This document shows, piece after piece, positions 9,083 through 17,107 of a DNA stretch of 37,633 nucleotides (positions are counted from its first letter, which is position 1; the number at the start of each line of letters is the position of its first letter). Below the pieces are notes generated by a model. That model made no database searches. It had not been told where the DNA came from and was given only the letters and a program-made list of their open reading frames with translations. The stretch covers positions 4,481-42,113 of the forward strand of contig WTJZ01000071.1 in the NCBI GenBank assembly GCA_011524615.1, in the 5' to 3' direction. A program made the position numbers and the translations under genes. This stretch comes from Akkermansiaceae bacterium. GTDB taxonomy: Bacteria; Verrucomicrobiota; Verrucomicrobiia; Verrucomicrobiales; Akkermansiaceae.

Positions 9083-9682
9083 CTAATACGATTCCAACTC
9101 GTCTACGAGACTCCTAATCTCGAGCATTAAACTCCTTTGAACCCGTTTCCTAAAGTTATAAACGGAGGATTCCTGGAGCCCTAACTGATCAGCAATCTCC
9201 TTCGCCTTCAACCCTGTTAGAGAAAGCTTAAACACCTCGATCGCACGACCTCTGATCGTCTTCTCAACGCGAGCGAGGGCCTGATCACTAATATAAGCCT
9301 CCCACTGCTTCTCGATGATCTGATCTAGGACCTCATCTTGCTCCTCGAATAAGACCAGATGATCCTTAAAGCGATCGTGCTTCTTCTCGATCGACTGCAT
9401 CTTACGGTAATGCATCTGGAGAGTACTCCTCGTAACCATGGCGAGCCATGACCTAAACCGCCCCTTATTAGAGTCATAATTCTTCAGCTTTTTCATGAGG
9501 GTAATCATCACCTCCTGAACTAGGTCATTCGCATCACTCGGCGAAACCCTCAAGCGTTGTAAAGTGAAATGAATAAAACCAGCATAATGATCATGTAACT
9601 CCTGCCATGCCGTATGATCATCTAGGTTTAAGGCTCGCCCTAGTAGCGAATGCCTCGTCTCTTGTGAATTATTCATATCCAT
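9083..9682 (-). CDS. ECF-type RNA polymerase sigma factor (cassette 1)
   Basis: Sigma-70 family, ECF-like protein of about 199 residues with two sigma domains. Region 2 contains DLVQEVMITLMKKL and the following RFRSWLAMVTR. Region 4 has a helix-turn-helix in AKEIADQLGLQESSVYNF. I place the start at ATG 9682 (MDMNNSQETRHSLL) because the cassette 2 copy begins MGMNNSQETRHSLL at the equivalent base. An in-frame ATG at 9715 adds 11 unconserved residues but overlaps the stop of a short upstream frame (ATGA), so it cannot be excluded. No anti-sigma gene is nearby; the adjacent gene is a membrane kinase, suggesting control by phosphorylation. The upstream promoter-like element is shared with cassette 2, which suggests autoregulation. 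Confidence 0.92.
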   Translation of the reverse strand: MDMNNSQETRHSLLGRALNLDDHTAWQELHDHYAGFIHFTLQRLRVSPSDANDLVQEVMITLMKKLKNYDSNKGRFRSWLAMVTRSTLQMHYRKMQSIEKKHDRFKDHLVLFEEQDEVLDQIIEKQWEAYISDQALARVEKTIRGRAIEVFKLSLTGLKAKEIADQLGLQESSVYNFRKRVQRSLMLEIRSLVDELESY

Positions 9683-9785
9683 ATTTACCGTTTTTGGGCA
9701 GGGGGAATCAATCATTTTAGATGACGACTCCCCTCCTTCGCGCCCATTCTTTTACGAAGAGCGAGCAGGGAGGTGAGACACCCCC

Positions 9786-9822
9786 TTTATATCTCGTATG
9801 CAAGCAATGAGCAATTCTCTAC
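9786..9822 (-). promoter_or_regulatory. Conserved bipartite promoter-like element upstream of sigma gene, cassette 1
   Basis: Read on the minus strand: GTAGAGAAT (9822-9814), exactly 11 bases, TGCATACGA (9802-9794), then ATATAAA (9792-9786). The same blocks with the same 11-base gap occur at 19836-19872 upstream of the paralogous sigma gene. In both cases the element ends just over 100 bases before the sigma start. GAGAAT and ACGA are 16 bases apart, which fits an ECF-type -35/-10 pair; ATATAAA could alternatively be a housekeeping -10. No experimental support. Confidence 0.6.
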
Positions 9823-9879
9823 TCTTTTGAGAAGAAAATCTCTAAAAAAGCAAAAAACTGCCCCTCCTACAAAAGAGCA

Positions 9880-10557
9880 CTAAGGCCTCGCCTGTCCTTC
9901 TGTCTCCGTGATCAACGCTTGGATCTCCCTAATTAGGCTACGCTTCACACGTAGCCTAAAGTTGTACACGGTAGACTCTCTCAGATTCAGCTCCCCCTTG
10001 ATCTGCTCGACAGATTCGCCGGCCAGTGAACGCTGAAAGACCTCTATCGCCTTCCCTTTGATCATTTGCTCCACGCGTACATACGCCTTTTCGCAAAGAT
10101 AGTTCTCCCACTGATGTTTAATCATTCTGTCGAGCGTATCATCTGAATGCGCGCACAACTCCTGGAAATGCTGATATTCATCATACTTGCGTTGTATCGA
10201 GCCCAGCTTTCGATAATGCATCTGCAAGACTCTCCTCGTAATCATAGCGAGCCACGGTCTGAATTGCCCTCGCCGAGCATCAAAAGTATGGAGATTCTTC
10301 ATCAGACTAATCATCACCTCTTGTACTAAGTCATCTTCATGAGAGGCCTCCACATGGGCCCCTCTTAAGAAGTAGTGGAGAAAGGATCTGTAATGCCTAT
10401 AGAGCTCGACCCAAGCATCTTCACTATCGGCCTTGCTGGCTCGCGCCAGTAAGGAGTAGCGTGTCCCCTCTGAGTCTCTCATTGCCTCACGAAGCATCTC
10501 CCCCCAAACTCTCTGAGGAGGAATAGGCGACGCGGAACCTTCGTCACGATCACTCAT
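9880..10557 (-). CDS. Third ECF-type sigma factor, without a kinase gene
   Basis: ECF-like sigma factor of 225 residues, related along its whole length to the two cassette sigma factors: SEGTRYSLLARA matches SQETRHSLLGRA, and DLVQEVMISLMKNL and LNLRESTVYNFRLRVKRSL are shared. It has about 25 extra N-terminal residues, so internal starts (M21 after a G-rich stretch, or M26) are possible. Its stop lies just upstream of the cassette 1 promoter element. Unlike the other two it has no kinase or PEP-CTERM gene after it. It is divergent from the secreted acetylesterase at 10947, with 389 bases between. Its region 2 reads HEDDLVQEV, with more acidic residues than the kinase-linked copies (DANDLVQEV, DAHDLVQEV). 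Regulation of the esterase or of cassette 1 is possible but not shown. Confidence 0.88.
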   Translation of the reverse strand: MSDRDEGSASPIPPQRVWGEMLREAMRDSEGTRYSLLARASKADSEDAWVELYRHYRSFLHYFLRGAHVEASHEDDLVQEVMISLMKNLHTFDARRGQFRPWLAMITRRVLQMHYRKLGSIQRKYDEYQHFQELCAHSDDTLDRMIKHQWENYLCEKAYVRVEQMIKGKAIEVFQRSLAGESVEQIKGELNLRESTVYNFRLRVKRSLIREIQALITETEGQARP

Positions 10558-10946
10558 AGCCCTCTATCTCGTCAGGAACAGCAGCCCTAACTCGCCCGCA
10601 CTTAATCCGTATACGTTCTTATTCACATGATTACGTTTGCACTCTAACCCGGATTTTACCCTCAAAAGCAGTCGCACAGTCTGATTCCAATGACTTCTGA
10701 GCGCTCCAGACCACCAGAACATCCCCTATCAACTGCAGCCCCTACACACGCTTAATCAGGGGGCATTCTCAGATGATCCACCCCAACCACGCCCCACTTA
10801 AGCACTCTAGTAAGAGATAAAAGTAGCCTCAACGTGCAATACGGAGAGTAATTTGCACCGCTCGGATCAAACAAACTTTTAGACGGGGCTGACCGATCAC
10901 AGCTTCCGCCTCACTATTACCCGCTCTCTGGCTGCACCCTTATCTT
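10558..10946. other. Divergent intergenic region between sigma factor and acetylesterase
   Basis: 389 bases with no supported gene. It must contain the promoters of both divergent genes. I searched for the bipartite element found upstream of the cassette sigma genes. I found only partial resemblances (CGTATACGG near 10606-10614, GAGAGTAAT near 10842-10850) without the correct spacing, so I assign no promoter. Confidence 0.5.
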
Positions 10947-13553
10947 ATGTTACCTATGCGTTTGTTGATTACACTCTTGCTCACCATCTGCTCTGTCTCC
11001 GCAGAGATTGTTACGACCTCAGAATCTTCTACGACCTCTCTGGCCTTCTCAGAACATGTTTCCTCACAAGACCTGATTAATAATGGACAAACCTCTCTGT
11101 CGAGCTCTGCAACAACCGCTACTGTCTCTAACTACCCAGCCAGTAACCTCAATAGCGGCGGTTACTCGAACAGTAATAATACCTATTACCAGACCTCCGC
11201 CGGACACTTTCCCGCGACTGCTACGTACTACTTAGACCTCACTTACTACCCCAATGGATATGACATCACCCAGATCTCTACCTTTGCGGGTTGGTCAAAT
11301 GGGCTCCAATTAAGAGCGAATCAACTATATTCTGTCTATGTGAGCTACATCGATTCCGATGAGTTCGTAGAAGTAGCGTCCGTTTCATATGAACCCTTTA
11401 GCGGATCAGGTGGATCATATGAGACGATGGTCACCATCACAGAAGATGAATCTGGAGTCATTGCGAGTGGCGTCGATGCCGTCCAATTCATCATTCAAGA
11501 TCCGGGGGGATATGCATTCTATCGTGAGCTAGATGTACACGGAGAGCCTACAGGTCTCGACCTCACCATTACATCTCCAGCTACTAGGGCGATTATCCAG
11601 CGCGATGCCTATGACCTGGCAGACATTACGATCACAGGGACCTACCAGACTCAACCTGACCGTATCGAGGCCAGAGCCATTCTCCGCGACGAGTCCACCC
11701 CAGGCGCCACTACAGCATGGGAAACCATTGAGAGCGCACCTAGTGGCAATACCTTCTCCGGTACTCTGAATAATGTGTTGGCAGGTGGATGGTACCTCAT
11801 TGAGGTGCGCTCCATTGTCAATGATGAAGCCCTCACCTCATCCTATATAGACAACGTAGGAGTTGGAGACATCTACCTCACAGCAGGTCAATCCAATTCG
11901 GCCAACTGGGGGCGTGGAGGATATGTGCCGACCGATGACCGTATTTCGGCTCGGGAGAGTCTCACGACTAACACCTGGCGTCACGCGTACGATCCTATTC
12001 CGATTGCGAATGGAGGAGGTGGATCTCCATGGGGAAGGCTCGGTGATTTACTGATCGCGGAGCATGGGATTCCGATCGGCATCATGGCTGTCGGAGTCGG
12101 TGGCACCTCCACCTTAGACTGGATCAACACGCTCTACACATCCAACTTACAACCCGCGATACAATCCTTTCCGGTTCAAGGCTTCAAGGCGATTCTGTGG
12201 CACCAAGGGGAAAAAGATAATGTCACAAATACCAGTTACGATACATACCTCTCCAGAATCAACTCACTCATCAGCCAAAGCCGCACGGATGCTGGGTGGG
12301 ACATCCCCTGGTATCTATGTGAAGCGGGGTATGCGGGCAATTTCCCTCTCGAGCGAGAGGAAGCGATCCAAGCCGCACAACGAGCGGCGGCCGAAGCGGA
12401 TCCACTCGTCTACTATGGTGCTCGTACCAACGACTTTCACCTAGAGGTCGCAGATGGAGGCAAGCTCTCAGACTCTGTTCACTTTAACGAGGCTGGTCTC
12501 GATGACCACGCTCAACAATGGAGCGAGATCCTTACACAAACCGCGTCCATCTCCCCGCTTAATGGGAACTTCGAAGATAATACCGATCTCACTATCACCG
12601 AGACTCCTTCACTCGCAGATAATGAAGTACACATTGTAGATAACTCTGATGTCCTTTCGCAAACGATCATCGATTGGCATATTCTCGCCACCTCAGGAAC
12701 AGCTGGAGCCGATGGGGTGAATGGCTTCTATAATCCAGGGGCAGACACGTACAGCCAAGCGGTCGATTCGCTTAATGGAGGAGTAATGGCTAATATGGAT
12801 GGGCCCCATGTCGCCTACCTCTCTGGCGGCTCAGCTGGTAACTACCTACTCAATAGCTCTCGCCAGCATGCTACCCCTAATACGATTTACACCCTTACTG
12901 CTGCTATAGGAGTCAGAGATGACAGCAGTACCTTTGGCGGAGTTACGCTAGAAATCCTATCGGATAATGTCGTAATGGCCAGCAGCTCATACACCAAAGC
13001 CGATCTCGACTTGCTCGTAGGCGGTGACACCTCAGGCACCTTTAACGACATCTCCGTCTCTTGGGACACAGGCTCAGACCTTACCGAAGGTCAATCTCTG
13101 CAATACCGTATTATCAAGAACAATGGAGACGGCACCGTCCTGGATGTCGATAACATCAGAGCGACTCAGACCAGCACCCTCACCTCATACCTGAACTTCC
13201 AGTTACAATACTGGGGCAACGATACCACCCCTCACACCTCTGAGCTGGAGGATTACGACCAGGACCAAATTCCCAACATCATCGAATTTATGTCAGGAAC
13301 AGACCCGACCACCGCAGACAACATCTTGAGTGTCGATCCAGATACTAGTTCTGCGACTGTCTCTCTACCGCTTAACAAAGAGGCAGACCACTCAGGACTT
13401 CAGCTTGAATATTCTCATGACCTAATCAATTGGTTACCAGCTGGTAGTAACGACAACAGTGGTCTCGTCACGACCAAGACCAACGAACTCTGGTCTATCT
13501 CTCTGGACCAATCACTCCTAGAGAAAACCTTCTTCAGAGTATACTCAGAGTAA
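10947..13553 (+). CDS. Secreted SGNH-type carbohydrate acetylesterase (sialate O-acetylesterase-like)
   Basis: Predicted exported esterase of 868 residues with a signal peptide at about 1-19 (M4 is an alternative start). An N-terminal beta-sandwich (about 20-200) is followed by an Ig-like part (about 205-300). The catalytic domain of the SASA/CE6-like SGNH type spans about 304-530. It has DIYLTAGQSN with nucleophile Ser316, an oxyanion-region Gly-rich GVGGTST, WHQGE (418-422), and DSVHF supplying Asp509 and His512. A further beta-sandwich follows (about 540-735). The C-terminal module has the D-rich EDYDQDQIPNIIEF and SGTDP motifs and ends in FFRVYSE, matching the C-termini of two other large secreted proteins here. 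The family removes acetyl groups from glycans; the exact substrate is unknown. It sits between two beta-helix cassettes, consistent with polysaccharide breakdown. A terminator follows the stop. Confidence 0.9.
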   Translation: MLPMRLLITLLLTICSVSAEIVTTSESSTTSLAFSEHVSSQDLINNGQTSLSSSATTATVSNYPASNLNSGGYSNSNNTYYQTSAGHFPATATYYLDLTYYPNGYDITQISTFAGWSNGLQLRANQLYSVYVSYIDSDEFVEVASVSYEPFSGSGGSYETMVTITEDESGVIASGVDAVQFIIQDPGGYAFYRELDVHGEPTGLDLTITSPATRAIIQRDAYDLADITITGTYQTQPDRIEARAILRDESTPGATTAWETIESAPSGNTFSGTLNNVLAGGWYLIEVRSIVNDEALTSSYIDNVGVGDIYLTAGQSNSANWGRGGYVPTDDRISARESLTTNTWRHAYDPIPIANGGGGSPWGRLGDLLIAEHGIPIGIMAVGVGGTSTLDWINTLYTSNLQPAIQSFPVQGFKAILWHQGEKDNVTNTSYDTYLSRINSLISQSRTDAGWDIPWYLCEAGYAGNFPLEREEAIQAAQRAAAEADPLVYYGARTNDFHLEVADGGKLSDSVHFNEAGLDDHAQQWSEILTQTASISPLNGNFEDNTDLTITETPSLADNEVHIVDNSDVLSQTIIDWHILATSGTAGADGVNGFYNPGADTYSQAVDSLNGGVMANMDGPHVAYLSGGSAGNYLLNSSRQHATPNTIYTLTAAIGVRDDSSTFGGVTLEILSDNVVMASSSYTKADLDLLVGGDTSGTFNDISVSWDTGSDLTEGQSLQYRIIKNNGDGTVLDVDNIRATQTSTLTSYLNFQLQYWGNDTTPHTSELEDYDQDQIPNIIEFMSGTDPTTADNILSVDPDTSSATVSLPLNKEADHSGLQLEYSHDLINWLPAGSNDNSGLVTTKTNELWSISLDQSLLEKTFFRVYSE

Positions 13554-13581
13554 CAACAGTTCATTTTCACTCTATTCGCCC

Positions 13582-13620
13582 CCCTCCTGCAGAGTTACCT
13601 CTACAGGAGGGTTTTGCTTT
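13582..13620 (+). terminator. Rho-independent terminator of the acetylesterase gene
   Basis: CCCTCCTGCAGAG (13582-13594) and CTCTACAGGAGGG (13599-13611) form a 13-base stem with one mismatch and a 4-base loop, followed by TTTTGCTTT. It lies 28 bases after the esterase stop. Confidence 0.88.
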
Positions 13621-13973
13621 CAATGCCCCTTTCTCTGATCACTGGAGATCCTGGATGCCTGAAGACACATTTGAATCCTCAGAGCCCAATGGACTGACTG
13701 TCCTCCCCTACTGAATAGCCACTCCACTATCAGCAGATAGAGTTGAACAACCGAAGAACTATGTGGCCTTAACCCATCAGAGTTATGCGTGAACCGTTAA
13801 AGGGTGCTATCAATTAGTCTCAATCCCCCCTCTGATAATGAGTAGAACTCTCGTAAATCTGATATTCTTAGCCCCCCCTCTGATCACTTAGGCTGTAGTT
13901 TAGAGGGCAATATGCCCCCTCATAGAGCCGCCAGTAAGAGAGCTCGGCTCACACGATTTACTCTGGAGATCTC
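13621..13973. other. Non-coding stretch between the two 3' ends
   Basis: About 350 bases lie between the esterase terminator and the stop of the cassette 2 beta-helix gene. There is no supported gene. Short near-repeats occur (CCCCCCTCTGAT near 13827 and 13875; CTCTGATCACT twice). An imperfect hairpin, GAGGGC...GCCCCCTC (about 13903-13922), could close the minus-strand transcript but lacks a T-run. Confidence 0.45.
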
Positions 13974-16184
13974 TTATAGTTCGAGTTCATCAACATCAGC
14001 CCCTTTGGTCTTTTGACGCTTCAATGGTAGTTTGCCTCTATACCTAGACAGAAAGGAATCTCTCGTAGTCCCCATCTGAGACACGATCTCAACCGACATG
14101 GGCTCTATTCCTAACTGATGAGCTACAGACTCTTTTCTAAAGGAAAAGTCACCATGTGGCATATCCATGAAGAGAGGATTCTCTACTCGGCTATGATGGT
14201 CTGCACTCTTGGTCGCATTCCCCTGACGTAGAGTCTCCAGAGCCTTTTGCATCCCCCCTTGTTCACTGAAATAGATGTTATAATCGAGCCCCGCTCTCAC
14301 CTTATTCAGCCCGGTGTGATACCCTTTTTCGACCAGTTCAGTGTGGTACAGTACATTATGACTCAAGTCACTATTAGGATCCACGGTGTTTCCGGCCCTT
14401 CCAGTCAGTAGACTCGCATTGATTAGGACGTTATGAGAAGCGGTATTCAGCCCTTTGACGCAGATCCCAGATGTACTAATGGTACCAAAGAGCAGGTTAT
14501 TCTTAATCAGTGCTCCATGGCTATCATCATCAGTACGAATCATCGCGCCCCCCTCATGATTATAGAGCACATTACACCGTACGACATTCCCATCACCATT
14601 CCCTGACAAGTATATGCCATTGCCGTCATGCAATAACTTCAAGCAATCATGTACTTCATTATATTCTATAAGATTCCCTCTGGCATGCATGTAGGGCTCA
14701 AATGCATCCCAGTCTTTATTAGAATCTAATGAGATCTCAGACCACCTCATCGTCGGTAAGTTCTCACGAGTCCCCTCTGGAAACATCCACTTCTTTGCGT
14801 AAGGGTTACTCATAGAATGCTTCTGATAGTACTGATCAAAGAAACGGCGACGTACCCCTGATACGACGATCCCTGTGTAGGCTAAGTCGTATACATGGTT
14901 GCGGGAAATCGTATTATGACCGCTCTGCCAAATAAAAATACCAGGAGAATGTAAGAAGATCTGCCCCACGCGTACGATTTCATTGTCGTGAATGGTATTA
15001 TACTTGTTCACATCCTTTTTCCCTGGGCCATACCCCGCGAGGAGAATAGCACTACCTCCTATGTCTCTAAACGTACAACCTGCAACCTTGTTATACTGGG
15101 CATGGAGATCCATCCTAACACCATCACTCCCCCCATCCGCAAAGGTGCAGTTCACGATCTCACACTGTTCTACACTTCTTAACCGAATCATCCCACTATC
15201 CTTATCCAGCATGTTCCAATCATGCTGTAAACCTGCATCACTTGGTAGCCACTTAGCCCGATCTGTATGCATGAAGGTTAACCCTTCGAACTGAAGCCCT
15301 CTGACTGGAACCTCATCAGCTCCAGACAAAGATGGGTCTGTATTCCCCTTTATCGAGATTAATTCATCAAGCCTCGGAGCGATAATTTGGTCGCTAGGGG
15401 CGCCTGATTTTGGGTAATAATATAGCATCCCCTCTTCAGAATTGAGCACCCATTCCCCTGGCTCGTCTAGATGGTCGATACAGTTCTCAATATACCAAGC
15501 CCCACTCATGGTATAGGTGGCAGGAATCTCTAAGTGGACCACTTTTTCACTCAAGTTTACTGACTCTATGCCTAGATAGTTGACCAACCACTTTCGTGTC
15601 GGTTGTCCATAGATCTCGAGGTCTTGTAAATTCTTCCACGACTTAAATACATCACCATCGTAGCGAAACTGATTACGGTACTGCATGATGTTGGCATATT
15701 TCTGAGTCTCCTCCCCTTTGATAACGAACCTATTCGACCTCGCACGAGGGAGTAACTCCTGCCCGTCGTAGAGGCAATGAAAGAAGGCTTCTCCTGTCGC
15801 CCACGGAACAGGCGCCTTCCAGACCTTGCCACCTTGGAGTTCGGTCTGTTGCCAATCGGTAATCCGTACTCCTCCACTCACGATCGGCTTAGCTTGAGCC
15901 GCAGCCTTATAGATGGTCACAGCAGATTCCGGAGCACTATCTGTGATGCCAAATTCTAAGGTCTGCTCAAGCTGATACACTCCATCACCAATACTCACTA
16001 TAATATCTCCCGACTCACCCGCCTCTCGCAGTTCACGAACTTTATCTCTAGCCGCATCCAGAGTATTGATCTCTCCTGTAGGTGAAACCTCTAATCTCAC
16101 CGCTGCAGAAATAGAAGTCGCAGGCCAAAAAACAAAAAGGAGAAAATTAAAAAAGAATTTCATAAGTGATCTGATTATATACAT
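13974..16184 (-). CDS. Secreted right-handed parallel beta-helix protein, GH141-like (cassette 2)
   Basis: Exported beta-helix protein of 736 residues; M8 at 16163 (MKFFFNFLLFVFW) gives an equally good signal peptide. The N-terminal VSPTGEINTLDAARDKVRELRE and later IVSGGVRITDW are typical of GH141-like and related polysaccharide-active beta-helices. Rungs with repeated N-x-F/I, G-x-A-I-x-L and N-x-I patterns cover about 290-620. It is shorter than the cassette 1 output protein: no PDZ-like part, no extra beta-sandwiches and no C-terminal 'LEY.LG.DP' module, ending instead in a Lys/Arg- and Glu/Asp-rich tail. It is the last gene of cassette 2, 69 bases downstream of the PEP-CTERM gene with a perfect hairpin between. 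The fold is secure. A glycosidase role (fucose- or xylan-related in characterised GH141) is inference. Confidence 0.85.
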   Translation of the reverse strand: MYIIRSLMKFFFNFLLFVFWPATSISAAVRLEVSPTGEINTLDAARDKVRELREAGESGDIIVSIGDGVYQLEQTLEFGITDSAPESAVTIYKAAAQAKPIVSGGVRITDWQQTELQGGKVWKAPVPWATGEAFFHCLYDGQELLPRARSNRFVIKGEETQKYANIMQYRNQFRYDGDVFKSWKNLQDLEIYGQPTRKWLVNYLGIESVNLSEKVVHLEIPATYTMSGAWYIENCIDHLDEPGEWVLNSEEGMLYYYPKSGAPSDQIIAPRLDELISIKGNTDPSLSGADEVPVRGLQFEGLTFMHTDRAKWLPSDAGLQHDWNMLDKDSGMIRLRSVEQCEIVNCTFADGGSDGVRMDLHAQYNKVAGCTFRDIGGSAILLAGYGPGKKDVNKYNTIHDNEIVRVGQIFLHSPGIFIWQSGHNTISRNHVYDLAYTGIVVSGVRRRFFDQYYQKHSMSNPYAKKWMFPEGTRENLPTMRWSEISLDSNKDWDAFEPYMHARGNLIEYNEVHDCLKLLHDGNGIYLSGNGDGNVVRCNVLYNHEGGAMIRTDDDSHGALIKNNLLFGTISTSGICVKGLNTASHNVLINASLLTGRAGNTVDPNSDLSHNVLYHTELVEKGYHTGLNKVRAGLDYNIYFSEQGGMQKALETLRQGNATKSADHHSRVENPLFMDMPHGDFSFRKESVAHQLGIEPMSVEIVSQMGTTRDSFLSRYRGKLPLKRQKTKGADVDELEL

Positions 16185-16190
16185 TATTTA

Positions 16191-16224
16191 ATAACAAAAA
16201 GAGAGGTATAGAAATACCTCTCTT
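16191..16224 (-). terminator. Terminator-like hairpin between PEP-CTERM and beta-helix genes (cassette 2)
   Basis: A perfect 11-base inverted repeat AAGAGAGGTAT / ATACCTCTCTT (16199-16209, 16214-16224) has a 4-base loop and is followed on the minus strand by TTTGTTATT (the stem end adds two more T). It occupies the same position as the cassette 1 hairpin at 6195-6217, although the stem differs. Either a strong attenuator inside the cassette or the true end of the PEP-CTERM transcript. Confidence 0.75.
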
Positions 16225-16253
16225 ACGATACTATGTAAATTATAATTTTCGAA

Positions 16254-16925
16254 CTACGCTCTCTTACGTCGGGTAATGAGAGTAATACCTGCAAGACCTA
16301 GTAGCGCCGCAGAAGTTGGTTCAGGGGCTAGCACATAACCTCCAGATACTGTGATATCATCGAAATACGGTGTTTGAGTGTAAACACTAGTATTTTCAAA
16401 GTAGAGGTTCCATGTGACTTCCTCATTGGACCAAAAATTATCAAAATCAATGGTAACCAAATCAAATGAATCGGTTGAGACAGCTGTGCCGTCTGTCGAT
16501 GAGGTCCCAGAGATAAAGGTTTCAACCCCACCTATAGAATAGGACACCGCGTAATCAAAAGACCTAATTGTACCGGTGTAAAAGCTGATCGAGTCGTATG
16601 CAGCGGTGTAATACTCATCTGGGTTTGGTCCCGCAGCATATACACCTGTAGTTGTAAATGAGACCGTTGCAACGCTACTAGGAGCAACCGTCGATGATAG
16701 TTGACCACCGCGCACATCGTTATAGAGAGTAACGTTTGGTGTAACTAAGTTATTTGTCGCAGTAGCAGCCCCAACACCTACTAAATCTGTAGCAACTACA
16801 TTAGCATACCCCGCTTGGTCCTTTAAGTGAGCGCTTTCGTAAATGTAGTTAATATCATAGTAGGCCAAAGTAGTAGCAGATACTGATGAACATAGTGCAA
16901 GTAGTGGTAAGAGTGTATTCTTCAT
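16254..16925 (-). CDS. PEP-CTERM sorting domain protein (cassette 2)
   Basis: Exported protein of about 223 residues, paralogue of the one at 6248-6916. The start is taken at ATG 16925 (MKNTLLPLLALCSSVSA signal peptide); a longer frame to 17003 adds 26 non-signal residues. The C-terminal half (TGVYAAGP.PDEYYTAAYDSISFY..., NFWSNEEVTWN, DDITVSGGYVLAPEP) is almost the same as in cassette 1. The region between the signal peptide and about residue 85 has diverged. It ends with PEPTSAALLGLAGIT and a short basic tail, the exosortase sorting signal. No catalytic motif is seen, so a structural or ligand-binding surface protein is likely. The promoter-like block upstream matches the element found before the sigma genes. 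Confidence 0.9.
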   Translation of the reverse strand: MKNTLLPLLALCSSVSATTLAYYDINYIYESAHLKDQAGYANVVATDLVGVGAATATNNLVTPNVTLYNDVRGGQLSSTVAPSSVATVSFTTTGVYAAGPNPDEYYTAAYDSISFYTGTIRSFDYAVSYSIGGVETFISGTSSTDGTAVSTDSFDLVTIDFDNFWSNEEVTWNLYFENTSVYTQTPYFDDITVSGGYVLAPEPTSAALLGLAGITLITRRKRA

Positions 16926-16962
16926 AATAATTTTAGTAGTTTGACATTTTCGTGTCATTACA

Positions 16963-17010
16963 TCGTTTGCGGCTCCCCTCACATTCTCCCCTAGAATTTC
17001 CATTTTTTTT
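16963..17010 (-). promoter_or_regulatory. Putative promoter of PEP-CTERM gene, cassette 2
   Basis: Read on the minus strand: an A-tract of eight (17010-17003), GGAGAAT (16989-16983), exactly 11 bases, CGCAAACGA (16971-16963). This matches the arrangement upstream of the sigma genes (GAGAAT, 11 bases, TGCATACGA) with two substitutions. The A-tract could be an UP-like element. The element lies about 38 bases before the ATG. Confidence 0.5.
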
Positions 17011-17107
17011 CAGCCGCATCATTATTTCAAATGATGACATCTATTCATCCCGCCCTAGATTCACTACTCAACACGGCAAACACCATTAGATAATGGGAAG
17101 GGGTCAC

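Noticed and set aside
13827..13886. Near-repeats CCCCCCTCTGAT as a possible repeat array
   Set aside because: Only two copies, short, with irregular spacing and no palindrome; compatible with chance in a pyrimidine-rich stretch.
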